Origin: Myxococcales bacterium
GTDB taxonomy: Bacteria; Myxococcota_A; Polyangia; Polyangiales; Polyangiaceae
Assembly: GCA_025359105.1 (NCBI GenBank)
Contig: JANYHK010000060.1
Span: forward strand, 122,156-186,155
Direction of reading: 5' to 3'
DNA length: 64,000 bases
Shown: piece by piece, positions 38,369 through 46,969 of the stretch
Layout: every line of letters begins with the position of its first letter
How positions within the stretch are numbered: the stretch's first letter is position 1
Made by a program: the position numbers and the translations under genes
The notes under the pieces: model-generated
What the model was told of the DNA's origin: nothing
Database searches by the model: none
Seen by the model: the letters and a program-made list of their open reading frames with translations, nothing else

Positions 38369-40612
38369 GTGGGTTGCGTGGAAAGGGTCGCGAGCCGTTT
38401 GCCGACGACGCTGCGAGCTGTATGGACCGTCGTACTGAGCCTCGCGTTCCTCGCGCTCGCGCCGCGCGCGTGGGCTGCCGCCGAAGACGCCCGTCTCGTC
38501 GACGCGGTGAACCAGGCGATGAGCGAGGACTACCCCGGCAACCTCGGGGAGGCCCGCAAGAAGATCCTCGACGCCCTCGAGAAGTGCAAAGGCGGCCGGT
38601 GCGGTGGCGCGTCGAAGTCGCAGGCGTACGTCGCTCTCGGCATGGTTCAGTCGCAGCTCGGCGACGAGTCGAGCGCGAAGGCGTCGTTCGCCGAGGCGCT
38701 CCGCAGCGATCCTCGCGCCAAGCTCCCCGCTTCGGGCACGACCCCCAACATCAAGACCCAGTGGGCCGAGTCGCTCGCGCAGTCTGCTCCTCCACCGCCG
38801 GCGCCCGTTGCCGACGAGCCTCCAGCGACCGTCGCGGAGGCGCCCCCGTCCGCGCCGCCGGCGGCCGGCGCGTCGCTGCCACCCGGATGGAAGAGCCGCG
38901 AGGCGTTCGACATGGCGACGCTCGCCGTGAGGGCCCTCGGCGCGGGGCAGTTCGAGGAGTGCGTGGAGAAGAACCGCGCGTCGCTCGAGCGTGAGGATCG
39001 CCCGCGCACTCGCCTCGTCTTGTCGCGCTGCGAGGAGAAGATCGGCAAGTACCTCGACGCCCTCAAGGACGCGCAGAAGGCCCTCGAGCTCGGCATCAAG
39101 ACGCGCGACGCCGAGCTCATCCGCTTCGCGCGCCCGCGCGTCGAGGACCTGATCAAGAAGATGCCGCACGTGACGTTCGTGGCTCCGCCGAACGTCACCA
39201 TCGCCGAGGTCAAGTTCGACGAACGCAACGTCCCCCTGGACGCCCTCTCCAAGAAGTTCTCGATCGATCCGGGCAAGCACCATGTCTCGGCGGGCGGCCT
39301 CGCGGCCGGCGTCCCCGGCGGCATGCAGGACGACTACGACGTGAAGGAGGGAGAGCTCCTCACTGTTCGCCTCAGCCTCCAGCCGCAGCCCGGCGCGATC
39401 ACCAAGGGGCAGCTCGACTGCCTCCTCAAGGCGAAGAACGACGAAGAGATCAAGCAGTGCGTCGAGAAGAGCGGCAAGAGCGTGGTCGTCAAGGCGGCGC
39501 TCGAGAACAGCGGCTACGCCGACACCAACCACGTCTACGTCTTCTCGCCGGAGCTCATCGCCTCGGTCGCGTCGCCCACGTCCGGGTGGAACATCGGCGG
39601 CAGCTACCTGCTCGACATCATCACGGCCGCGTCGCCGGACATCGTCTCCGAGGCGTCGCACCGCTTCAAGGAGAAGCGCCACGCGGCGACGCTCGGCGGC
39701 GGATACAAGCCCGGCCTCTATGGCGTCAACGTCGGCGGGGACGTCTCGATCGAGCCCGACTACGTCTCGCGCGGCGTGAGCGCGAGCGTGAGCGGCGACT
39801 TCAACGACAAGCTCATCACTCCGCGCCTTGGCGTCCACTACGGCCACGACACGATCGGCCGCGGCGGCGGCGCCACCACGCCCGGCGCGCCGACGCCGTT
39901 CGATCACTACTCCAAGACCCTCGACAACACCGCGTTCGACGCGGGCGTCACGTGGGTCCTCTCGCCGACCATGGTGCTCGTCACCAACGCGTCGCTCACG
40001 CTCGAGCGCGGCGACCAGAGCAAGCCCTACCGTTACGTCCCGATGTTCGATCCGGGGATCTCCGGGCAGGTCCCCGTCGGCGCCACGGTCGACCTCGTGA
40101 ACCGCTTCCGCCTGCCGATCCGGCCGCTGGAGCAGCTCCCCACCGAGCGCAACCGTTACGCCCTCGGTGGCCGCATCGTGAAGCGCTTCGGCAACTCGAC
40201 ACTGCGCGTCGATCAGCGTTTCTACACCGACAGCTGGGCGACGAAGGCAAGCACCACCGACGGGCGCTACCTGATGGACCTTTCGCGGCACTTCCGCGTC
40301 TGGCCGCACCTCCGCCTGCACGCGCAGACCGGCACCGACTTTTACAACCGCGCCTACACGGCCTTCGTCGATCCGGTCACCCTCGGACTCACGCTGCCGA
40401 CGTACCGCACGGGCGACCGCGAGCTCGCGCCACTCTTCACCGCGACCGCAGGCGGAGGCACGCGAATAGCGCTATCCTCTCCGGAGGCGTCGACTCAATT
40501 CGCCATCCTGGTATCGGGTGACTTCATGTACTCGAAGTTCACTAACTCGCTCTTCGTGACGACCCGCAGCGCGGTGTACGGCACCGTCGGCTTCGAAGCG
40601 GAGTTCGAATGA
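38369..40612 (+). CDS. TPR + DUF3570-like outer-membrane beta-barrel protein
   Basis: 747 aa from GTG at 38369 (GTG at 38378 is an alternative). Signal peptide, TPR-like N-terminal region (about 35-330) with Pro/Ala linker, then a ~380-residue beta-barrel. Barrel features DYVSRGVSASVSGDFNDKL, RRIVKRFG-like strands, FYTDSWATKASTTDG and RVWPHLRLHAQTGTDFYNRA match DUF3570. The TPR extension is unusual for the family. TATCGT lies 7 nt upstream of the start. Coupled by ATGA to a di-haem-motif lipoprotein. Confidence 0.82.
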   Translation: MGCVERVASRLPTTLRAVWTVVLSLAFLALAPRAWAAAEDARLVDAVNQAMSEDYPGNLGEARKKILDALEKCKGGRCGGASKSQAYVALGMVQSQLGDESSAKASFAEALRSDPRAKLPASGTTPNIKTQWAESLAQSAPPPPAPVADEPPATVAEAPPSAPPAAGASLPPGWKSREAFDMATLAVRALGAGQFEECVEKNRASLEREDRPRTRLVLSRCEEKIGKYLDALKDAQKALELGIKTRDAELIRFARPRVEDLIKKMPHVTFVAPPNVTIAEVKFDERNVPLDALSKKFSIDPGKHHVSAGGLAAGVPGGMQDDYDVKEGELLTVRLSLQPQPGAITKGQLDCLLKAKNDEEIKQCVEKSGKSVVVKAALENSGYADTNHVYVFSPELIASVASPTSGWNIGGSYLLDIITAASPDIVSEASHRFKEKRHAATLGGGYKPGLYGVNVGGDVSIEPDYVSRGVSASVSGDFNDKLITPRLGVHYGHDTIGRGGGATTPGAPTPFDHYSKTLDNTAFDAGVTWVLSPTMVLVTNASLTLERGDQSKPYRYVPMFDPGISGQVPVGATVDLVNRFRLPIRPLEQLPTERNRYALGGRIVKRFGNSTLRVDQRFYTDSWATKASTTDGRYLMDLSRHFRVWPHLRLHAQTGTDFYNRAYTAFVDPVTLGLTLPTYRTGDRELAPLFTATAGGGTRIALSSPEASTQFAILVSGDFMYSKFTNSLFVTTRSAVYGTVGFEAEFE

Positions 40613-41166
40613 AGGCCACCTTCACGCTCCTCTGCTTCGGTGCGGCGCTGCTGGCGATCGGCTCCTGCGCCGATCCCGTCCACGATCTCCAGGTGAAGGC
40701 GCTGGGGGGCGAGGCGCCGAACATTCCGGCGGGTGACTACCACCGCGCCGGCCAGCCGTGCACGACGTGCCACGGGCAATACGGCCCTGCGACCAAGCAG
40801 TTCGCGATCGGCGGGACGATCTTCCACGGCCCCGACAAGGCGATCGGCGAGGAAGGCGTTCGCGTCGAGATGATCGACGCGACCGGCTCGCAGCGAAACG
40901 CGACGACGAACTGCGTCGGCAACTTCTTCGTTCCGACGAGCGACTGGGATCCTGCGTATCCCGTGCTCGTCATGATTCGCAAGGGCGCGATCGGGCGCAC
41001 GATGAACAGCCACATCGGCCGCGAGGGCTCGTGCAACCAGTGCCACAAGGACCCGCCGAGCTTCGACTCCCCGGGTCACATCTCGCTCGTGCCGAACGAG
41101 GACAACGCCCCGCCGCCGCAGGATTGTCCGGTGAGCCCTGTCGCGAGCCTCCCGGGGGCCAGGTGA
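40609..41166 (+). CDS. Di-haem c-type cytochrome-like lipoprotein
   Basis: 185 aa. Lipoprotein signal with lipobox AIGSC, then two canonical haem-binding motifs: PCTTCHGQYG (about residue 48) and SCNQCHKDPP (about 143). Between them lies a beta domain with one extra Cys. Probably a periplasmic or surface electron carrier. ATG overlaps the stop of the DUF3570 gene and its own stop overlaps the next GTG, so three envelope proteins are made together. Confidence 0.85.
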   Translation: MKATFTLLCFGAALLAIGSCADPVHDLQVKALGGEAPNIPAGDYHRAGQPCTTCHGQYGPATKQFAIGGTIFHGPDKAIGEEGVRVEMIDATGSQRNATTNCVGNFFVPTSDWDPAYPVLVMIRKGAIGRTMNSHIGREGSCNQCHKDPPSFDSPGHISLVPNEDNAPPPQDCPVSPVASLPGAR

Positions 41167-41759
41167 AGATTTCGCGGGAGAGCGCGCGAGCGAGCGAGGC
41201 CATCGACGTCCGAAGGGTCGCCGCTTCCGCGTGCGTGCTCGGCTTCCTCGCGATCGCGGCGTGCGTGTCGGTGCCCGACAAGGACCGCCAGACGTACGTG
41301 GGCCCCCTGGCGAACGGGCAGACGCTCGCGCCCGACTTCACCCTGTACAAGTCGGGCCCCGACGCGTACCTCGGCAAGCGCTGCTCGACCCTCGACTGCC
41401 ACGGGCAGCTCGGCCGCGGGCTGCGCATCTTCAGCCCCCAGGGGCTGCGCGCCTTCGACGCGTCGGGCGCCGGTTACTTCCCGCTCACGAGCGGCAAGGA
41501 TCTCGAGAGCGACGACGAGAAACGCCAGAACTTCCTGTCGGTCGTCGGCCTCGAGCCCGAGGTGATGACCCAGGTGATGTCCAACGGCGGCGCCGATCCC
41601 CAGAAGCTGCTGCTGCTCAAGAAGCCCCTCCTCTACGAGGGACACAAGGGCGGACAGGTCATGGTCGATATCTCCGACCCCGGCTACAAGTGCCTCGCGA
41701 GCTGGCTCCAGGGCGCGCTCGACCAGGACGCGTGCGACAAGTCGCTCTTGGTTCGTTGA
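41163..41759 (+). CDS. Lipoprotein with cytochrome-like CX4CH motif
   Basis: 198 aa from GTG (GTGA overlap). Hydrophobic N-terminal signal with lipobox AAC after an extended basic leader. The motif RCSTLDCHGQLG (Cx4CH) follows, then GRGLRIF and a C-terminal segment with KCLASWLQGALDQDAC. Similar in style to the minus-strand lipoproteins opposite it. May bind haem covalently despite the longer spacing, as known for Cx4CH sites in some multihaem cytochromes. Confidence 0.75.
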   Translation: MKISRESARASEAIDVRRVAASACVLGFLAIAACVSVPDKDRQTYVGPLANGQTLAPDFTLYKSGPDAYLGKRCSTLDCHGQLGRGLRIFSPQGLRAFDASGAGYFPLTSGKDLESDDEKRQNFLSVVGLEPEVMTQVMSNGGADPQKLLLLKKPLLYEGHKGGQVMVDISDPGYKCLASWLQGALDQDACDKSLLVR

Positions 41760-41804
41760 CCCTCAGTTGTGCGTCCTGCAGGGCGCTGCTTTGAGCGGCG
41801 GAAA

Positions 41805-41842
41805 CGAAAGCGCCCCGGACACGTTGCGTGCCGGGGCGTTCG
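41805..41842. terminator. Bidirectional terminator between convergent redox operons
   Basis: GC stem CGCCCCGG / CCGGGGCG, extended by CAC/GTG inside and CGAA/TTCG outside with small bulges. It lies midway between stops at 41759 and 41867, so it can serve both strands. Confidence 0.7.
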
Positions 41843-41866
41843 TATTGCTGCCTCGCGGCGCCCTCG

Positions 41867-43255
41867 TCAGGTGACGACGGCGTTGACCAGGGCCGGGAAC
41901 GCGGGACCGCGGTAGAAGTCCTGCACGCGGCGGAGATCGCCCTTCGCGACCGCGAACGCCAGGGCGGCCGCGGCGGTCGGACCCATGCTGCCCGTCGTGA
42001 TCGTTCCGTTGACCGCCACGTTGTTGCCCGTGGCGGGATCGAACGTCGAGACCTTGTTGGCGTCGTACTGACCGAACCACCCCGTCTTGAGGTAGCCGGC
42101 GCCGTAGACGTACAGGAAGTTCGCGTTGTCCATGGTGCCGTCGCCCCAACCGTCGCGGTTGTACGGGTCCTTGGGCAAGTCGCCGCTGATACTGAGGACG
42201 AGGTTGTCCGCCAGGCTCTTCGACGAGCAGCCAGGATCGGGGATCGCGGCCGCCTGCGCCATGAAGGCGTCGAACTGCTTGCCGAGCGCCGCCGCCATGT
42301 CCGCCGGCATCTGATCACCGCCGCCGAACGCGCCGTGCGGGTCATCGAGGAACGGGCTCATGTTGACCATCGAGGTCAAGCCGAGCTTGAACGCCTTCAG
42401 GGCCGTGATGAGCGTGTGCGCGTGGTCCTTGAGCGCCGTCGAGGTTCCCGCGCTGACGCCGAACGCCGCGTCGTCCGCCGCCGTCGGGGCGAGCTGCGCC
42501 GCGAGGTTCTTGCCGAGGAGGTTGGCCGCGACCTTTCCGGTCTCGTAGCCCTTTGCTACCGAAGCACGGCCAGCCGCCGCGTTGAGGCCGAGGAACGCCT
42601 TGTAGTACGCCTCGTGCAACGCGGCGTTGCTCTGGGAGGTCAGCAGCGTCTTGCTCGCGACGCTGTCGAAGAGACTGACGAGGCCTGCCGCGCTCCCGAC
42701 CGACGCCATCGCCGGCGCGCCCGGTGCGGTGCCGTAAATCGTCGGGTTGATCGCGATGACGGGGAGGAGGGTCGGCGTCGCCTGCTGGATGGCCGCGAGG
42801 GCCGCGACCATGCCTACGCCGGTCGCGATCTCGAGCTTCGGGGTGTTCGTGTGCCCGTTGTTGGTTCCGGCGACGAAGCCGGTGACCTGCCGGTTCGGTG
42901 GCAGCGTGGCGAAGGGCGAGTTGGTGCCGCGCGCCCACGGGCGGTCGGTCCCGGTGACCATCTTGCCTTTGCCGACCTCGTAGAACGAGTAGGCCGCGTT
43001 GTTGACGGTCGCCTGCTGGATCGCCGGGAAGAGCAGCGTGTACCAGGCGAGCGCCCCGTTCGCCGCGTTGATGTGGATCGACTTGTTCGTCGTCGTGCAC
43101 GCCGCCTGATCGGCCAGGGCCGTGCCGCCGACGCCGGAGAGCGCGTCGAGGAAGCGCGCGCGCTCGAGCCCGAGCGCGGCCCCGGCGGTCGCAGCCCACT
43201 TCAGGAAGGTTCGTCGGCCCGAGCCGCGCAGATCTTTCAGTCGCTGGTCAGCCAT
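41867..43255 (-). CDS. Tat-exported DUF1501-like protein
   Basis: 462 aa. Twin-arginine signal GRRTFLKWAATAGAALG (about residues 13-29), which suggests export folded, perhaps with cofactor. The body contains NNGHTNTPKLE, MSPFLDDPHGAFGGGD and NRDGWGDGTMDNANFLYV. These resemble the His/Asp landmarks of DUF1501 (sulfatase-fold) proteins. DUF1501 genes are commonly paired with DUF1549/DUF1588-type genes, as in this operon. Assignment by eye and context. Confidence 0.68.
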   Translation of the reverse strand: MADQRLKDLRGSGRRTFLKWAATAGAALGLERARFLDALSGVGGTALADQAACTTTNKSIHINAANGALAWYTLLFPAIQQATVNNAAYSFYEVGKGKMVTGTDRPWARGTNSPFATLPPNRQVTGFVAGTNNGHTNTPKLEIATGVGMVAALAAIQQATPTLLPVIAINPTIYGTAPGAPAMASVGSAAGLVSLFDSVASKTLLTSQSNAALHEAYYKAFLGLNAAAGRASVAKGYETGKVAANLLGKNLAAQLAPTAADDAAFGVSAGTSTALKDHAHTLITALKAFKLGLTSMVNMSPFLDDPHGAFGGGDQMPADMAAALGKQFDAFMAQAAAIPDPGCSSKSLADNLVLSISGDLPKDPYNRDGWGDGTMDNANFLYVYGAGYLKTGWFGQYDANKVSTFDPATGNNVAVNGTITTGSMGPTAAAALAFAVAKGDLRRVQDFYRGPAFPALVNAVVT

Positions 43256-43266
43256 GACGATTCTCC

Positions 43267-43968
43267 TTACTCACAGGTGTGAGCGGCCTCGAGGATGGCC
43301 GCGATCGCAAGTTGGACGCCCTGGGCCTGGGTGGCGCCCCCGGCGACGGCGTCGAGCACGGCCTGGTTCGCTACGGCGACGTGGTCGCCCGTGGCCAGCG
43401 TGCCCATCAAACAGGTTAGGCCATCCTTCGAGAACTTCCCACCCGCGTCGGTCATCACGACGCCCTGGCAGCCGGCGGAGGTGCTCACGTTGGCGACGAC
43501 CTCGGGCGCCACCGCCACGAGAATGTCGAACTGCTTGGCGAGCGCGCTCGTCGAGCCGAGGAGCGCCTCGGGCGCGCGGCCCGAGTAGTTCGCGATGCCG
43601 AGCGACGACGCGCCAGACTTGTAGATGCCGAGGGCGTTGGTGGCGCCGGTCAGCTTCGCGCCGCGCGTGTTCAGGATGGACCCGAGCGCGGCGTAGGTGA
43701 TCTTGGTGCAGCCGTGGAAGCGGGCCGCTGTGACGGTGCCCGTCGGTTCGGTGGCGTGTACTCCGCCGCTGCCGCCAGCAGGATCGGTGACCCCGTACTC
43801 GCCCACCGGGTTGGGCGGATTGAAGTCGTGGTGGATTTCCGGCGCTCTGGCCTGCGTATCGCCGGCGGCGGTCGACCCGCCTCCGAGCTGATCGTTGGGC
43901 CCGCCGGCAGAGCAGCCGCCGGCCGCGAGGCCCGCGCTGGCGATGAGGGTGAGAAGAATGCGCTTCAT
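43267..43968 (-). CDS. Small lipoprotein of the DUF1501 operon
   Basis: 233 aa. Lipobox AGGC at about residue 19, Gly/Pro-rich linker, then a mostly alpha-helical C-terminal part (about 85-233) with four Cys. It lies 11 nt upstream of the Tat protein and 19 nt downstream of the cytochrome-like gene, so it is cotranscribed. No family recognised; conserved company suggests a subunit of the same exported complex. Confidence 0.7.
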   Translation of the reverse strand: MKRILLTLIASAGLAAGGCSAGGPNDQLGGGSTAAGDTQARAPEIHHDFNPPNPVGEYGVTDPAGGSGGVHATEPTGTVTAARFHGCTKITYAALGSILNTRGAKLTGATNALGIYKSGASSLGIANYSGRAPEALLGSTSALAKQFDILVAVAPEVVANVSTSAGCQGVVMTDAGGKFSKDGLTCLMGTLATGDHVAVANQAVLDAVAGGATQAQGVQLAIAAILEAAHTCE

Positions 43969-43987
43969 GGGTATCTCCTGTTCCCTC

Positions 43988-45250
43988 TCAGAACTTCGTG
44001 AAGTCTTCCGACGTGAACACGTTCCGGATGACTCGTTTGAGCTTCATGCCGTTGCCCGTGAAGTCTTTCACGAGCGGATCCGTGACCGCCGGCGGAATGC
44101 TCGCCAGGTCGTTGACGATGTCGCCGCGCGACAGCGCCCAGTTCCAGATGCGGTCGACGGCGCAGTGGGCGACGGCCGGGTCGGCGGCGATCGCGGTGCC
44201 GAGGGACGGGATGTCCGTGACCGCGACCCCGTTGCGCCACGCGAAGGTCTGCTTGCCGGCGGGGAGCCAGTCGGTGAGCACCGACGTCGGGTTGCCCGTC
44301 GACGGCGTCTTCACCTGGATGGCCGTCTGGTAGGCGCCGTTGGCGTCGAAGAACGCGAACATCGGCGCCATGTGGTTGATCGTCGTGTGGCAGTTGGCGC
44401 AGATGATCGAGCTCGTGTCCTGAAAATCGATCTTCGCGGTCGGAGTGTTCGTCTTGCCGGTGATGCTGTTGAAGTCCCAGGGGCTCGTGTAGATGCCGCC
44501 GCCCATCGGCGTCGAGCCGCCGAGCTCCGCGGGGAACTTCGTGCAGGCGAACGTCTCCTGGATGAAGCGGACGCGGCGGAAGGCCATGTTCGCGTAGAAC
44601 TGCGACATGAGGCCGGGATCGGTCAGGACGCCGGCGGTCGGGCCCGTCGTCGTGCAGCTCGCCGGCGTGAACGCACCGCTCGCGTAGGTCGGGCAGGTGT
44701 TCGTCGCGGCGGTGAAGAGGTCGGTGAACGGCTGATCGTTGACGACGACCATCGCCGCGAAGGTGGCCGCGGTGTCGTAGGTCGGCGCGCCGGCCTTGGG
44801 CGTGCCGCCCATGGGACCGGTACGGAACGTGTCACGCCACCAGCGGATCATGCGCGTCGCGAAGCGCGGGTCGCTCGTGAGGATCTTGTCGACGTAGGCC
44901 TCGTAGGTGACCTTCTGGTCCGCCTGCGCCTTGCCCTCCAGCGTCTTCAGATCGGCAAGCGTCGGTAGCTCTCCGACGAGCTTGAGGCTCGCGGTGCGCA
45001 TGGCCGCGCCGTAGTCGAAGACGCGGGGATCGACGGCCGCGGGAGGCTGCTCGGCAGGGTTGCCCGACGAGGCGCCGCCGCCACCGCCGCCACCGCCGCC
45101 GCCCCCACCGCCACCGTTGTTGCCCGGATCGCCGGAGGTCCCGCTGCCGAGCGTGTTCGGGTCGTCGCTACCCGAGCCGCAGGCCATGAGCGAGACCGCG
45201 ATGCCGAGCGCGGCGAGCTTCGCGCTGAGTCGCAGAATGCTTCGTCGCAT
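43988..45250 (-). CDS. DUF1549/DUF1588/DUF1585-like lipoprotein with CANCH haem motif
   Basis: 420 aa from ATG at 45250, chosen because it gives a normal lipoprotein signal (lipobox LMAC) with GGGAG just upstream. An ATG at 45307 overlapping the previous stop (ATGA) would add 19 residues. A poly-Gly run of 14 residues follows. The body has DUF1549-like LVGELPTLADLKTLEG...YEAYVDKILTSDPRF. It also has IICANCHTTINHMAPMFAFFD (DUF1588-like) and a C-terminal helix set ending NVFTSEDF (DUF1585-like). Predicted exported cytochrome-like partner of the DUF1501 protein. Confidence 0.78.
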   Translation of the reverse strand: MRRSILRLSAKLAALGIAVSLMACGSGSDDPNTLGSGTSGDPGNNGGGGGGGGGGGGGGASSGNPAEQPPAAVDPRVFDYGAAMRTASLKLVGELPTLADLKTLEGKAQADQKVTYEAYVDKILTSDPRFATRMIRWWRDTFRTGPMGGTPKAGAPTYDTAATFAAMVVVNDQPFTDLFTAATNTCPTYASGAFTPASCTTTGPTAGVLTDPGLMSQFYANMAFRRVRFIQETFACTKFPAELGGSTPMGGGIYTSPWDFNSITGKTNTPTAKIDFQDTSSIICANCHTTINHMAPMFAFFDANGAYQTAIQVKTPSTGNPTSVLTDWLPAGKQTFAWRNGVAVTDIPSLGTAIAADPAVAHCAVDRIWNWALSRGDIVNDLASIPPAVTDPLVKDFTGNGMKLKRVIRNVFTSEDFTKF

Positions 45251-45303
45251 CGTCTCCCTGCCTTTCTGTTCCGCTTGCGATTCCATGTTCAAATCCAGAT
45301 CTT

Positions 45304-46614
45304 TCATTCGCCGTTGAGCCAGGTCATCACCTGGGTCGTGTAGCCACCGACGTCGCTGACGGTGCCGCCGCCGTGGTTTCCGCTCTGCCCCGTGGGGTGA
45401 AGGATGATGGCGCTCTGCGCCTTGTTCGCGAGGTTCACCTTGGTGAGCGCCTGGGCGCACGCCGCGGCGACATCGGGGGTGCCGAGCACGAGATCGTTCA
45501 AGTCGAGCGCGCCGTCTCCGCCGCCGCCCGCCTTGTGGCAGCCCGCCGTGCAGTTCGGGGTGAGGGCATTGCCGTTGACCTGGCCGCCCTTGAATACGCC
45601 AGAGATCGCCTGGAAGCCCGCCACGTTCTTGCAACCGCCGCCGCCCGCGCCTGCGTCGCCGCCGGTGACCGTGCCGGCGCCGATCTTCGCGAACTCGATC
45701 TGGAGCTTGTCGGACTCCCGCCAGTTGAAGCCGGTCAGGATGAACACGCCGGGACCGAGGCTGATCGACTTGCCGGGCGCGGCGGTGTCGTCGACGTTCG
45801 AGCCGTTGTCCGCCGGATCCTCGACCGGCTTGGCCGCGCCATCGGCGGGCACCTGGACGAAGATCGGGTGGGTGACGTGAACGCCGCCCGACGCCGGGGC
45901 GACGAGCTTCACGCTGGAGAGCGAGAGGATCTTGCCGGAGATGACCGCGTTGAACCGCAGCTGCGAGCCGGCGACGCCGCCAGCGACGGTCGCGAGGTCC
46001 ACGACGTTGGCGCCGGCGACGACGGAGATCGGCGCGGTCGCCGGGAGCTTCGCGCCCTTGAGCGCAGCCGCCTCGACGTCGAGCCACTTCTTGACCTTGT
46101 CGCCGAGGTTGCCGGTGCCGTCGGGCGTCTGGAGCGGGGCGCCGGTGTGCTGCCCCTTGGTGAAGAGGCGGCTCTGCAGCGTGTCCTGGACGATGAGCTT
46201 CTTGTCGCCGACCTGCGAGACATCGTACGCCTTGATGGAGACGTAGGTGTCGGGCCCCTTCATCCAGAGCGGCGCCGTCGTGCCGCCCTCGTGGCAAGCG
46301 CCGCCGCCGCACGAGGTCTTCAGAGCGCCCTCGAGGTCGCGGTAGAGCTTCTCGGCGAGCTTGAGCGCCGTCGCGTTGCCGCCGTCGGGGTCGAGGAGGC
46401 TGCCGTCGCTCGCGGGTACGCCGCCGGCGTCGCCGGGACCGCTCGACTGACCGCTGCTGCCGCCGCCGTTGCCGCCGAGGAGGCTGTCGGCCGATCCGTC
46501 GCCGCAGGCCACGCCCGCGATCGCGCCGAGGGCCACGGCGGCCGTGAGAAGAGCGAGCGCACGCGCGGTGCGACCCCCTTTTTCACTGACCCGGGATTTC
46601 AGCGGCACTGTCAT
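45304..46614 (-). CDS. Lipoprotein with two non-canonical haem-type motifs
   Basis: 436 aa. Lipobox GVAC after a signal peptide, a Gly/Ser/Asp linker, then TSCGGGACHEGG (Cx4CH, about residue 100). A beta-rich middle domain (about 180-310) follows, and then NCTAGCHKAGGGG (Cx3CH, about 365) with a terminal helix ending VMTWLNGE. The two halves look like cytochrome c-like domains flanking a beta sandwich. First gene of the minus-strand operon; no Shine-Dalgarno is visible, so initiation may be leaderless. Confidence 0.75.
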   Translation of the reverse strand: MTVPLKSRVSEKGGRTARALALLTAAVALGAIAGVACGDGSADSLLGGNGGGSSGQSSGPGDAGGVPASDGSLLDPDGGNATALKLAEKLYRDLEGALKTSCGGGACHEGGTTAPLWMKGPDTYVSIKAYDVSQVGDKKLIVQDTLQSRLFTKGQHTGAPLQTPDGTGNLGDKVKKWLDVEAAALKGAKLPATAPISVVAGANVVDLATVAGGVAGSQLRFNAVISGKILSLSSVKLVAPASGGVHVTHPIFVQVPADGAAKPVEDPADNGSNVDDTAAPGKSISLGPGVFILTGFNWRESDKLQIEFAKIGAGTVTGGDAGAGGGGCKNVAGFQAISGVFKGGQVNGNALTPNCTAGCHKAGGGGDGALDLNDLVLGTPDVAAACAQALTKVNLANKAQSAIILHPTGQSGNHGGGTVSDVGGYTTQVMTWLNGE

Positions 46615-46969
46615 TTTCGGCGAACCGTGATCAATCTATGCACACCGGGGACCAGCCATCGGCTACCCGAAATCCTTGTGGAATATAGAGCACCTACATT
46701 GTAGCTAGATCCAGAGGTGGATCGTTCGCGACCGTCGGGCCAACCCCACCCTAACGTCTTGAAATCGCGAGATGGACAGCGACCGATCCACACCGCCGAA
46801 GGAGGTGCGCGGGCGTCCAGATCCACGAGCTGTTCCTACGGTGGGAGCGAAGGGCCCGCGGGTTTCATCGAAATCGGCCAGGGGGCGGCGATTGGTGGTG
46901 CATCGGGGTCGTGTGTGAAGGAAACCTGAGGAGGCGGCCATTGTCTTCAAGAGGGGTGTAGCGATCGTC
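46615..46969. promoter_or_regulatory. Divergent intergenic region with GATCCA sites
   Basis: 355 bp between divergent operons, with a local AT-rich patch (46670-46705). Contains CTACATTGTAG (dyad, 46694-46704), a GATCCA-GAGG-TGGATC hairpin (46708-46723) and two more GATCCA copies (46785, 46820). No credible gene is seen in it. Confidence 0.5.
46920..46945 (+). promoter_or_regulatory. Candidate ECF-type promoter
   Basis: GGAAAC (46920-46925), 17 nt, GTC (46943-46945). Same spacing as GGCAAC-N17-GTT before the paralogous gene at 7762. An AGGAGG at 46929-46934 lies inside it and would conflict with this reading if used as a ribosome site. Confidence 0.3.

Noticed and set aside
46717..46929. 70-aa plus-strand frame in the divergent intergenic region
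   Set aside because: No Shine-Dalgarno, unremarkable composition, overlaps the candidate regulatory sites; ends right at the next gene's ribosome site.
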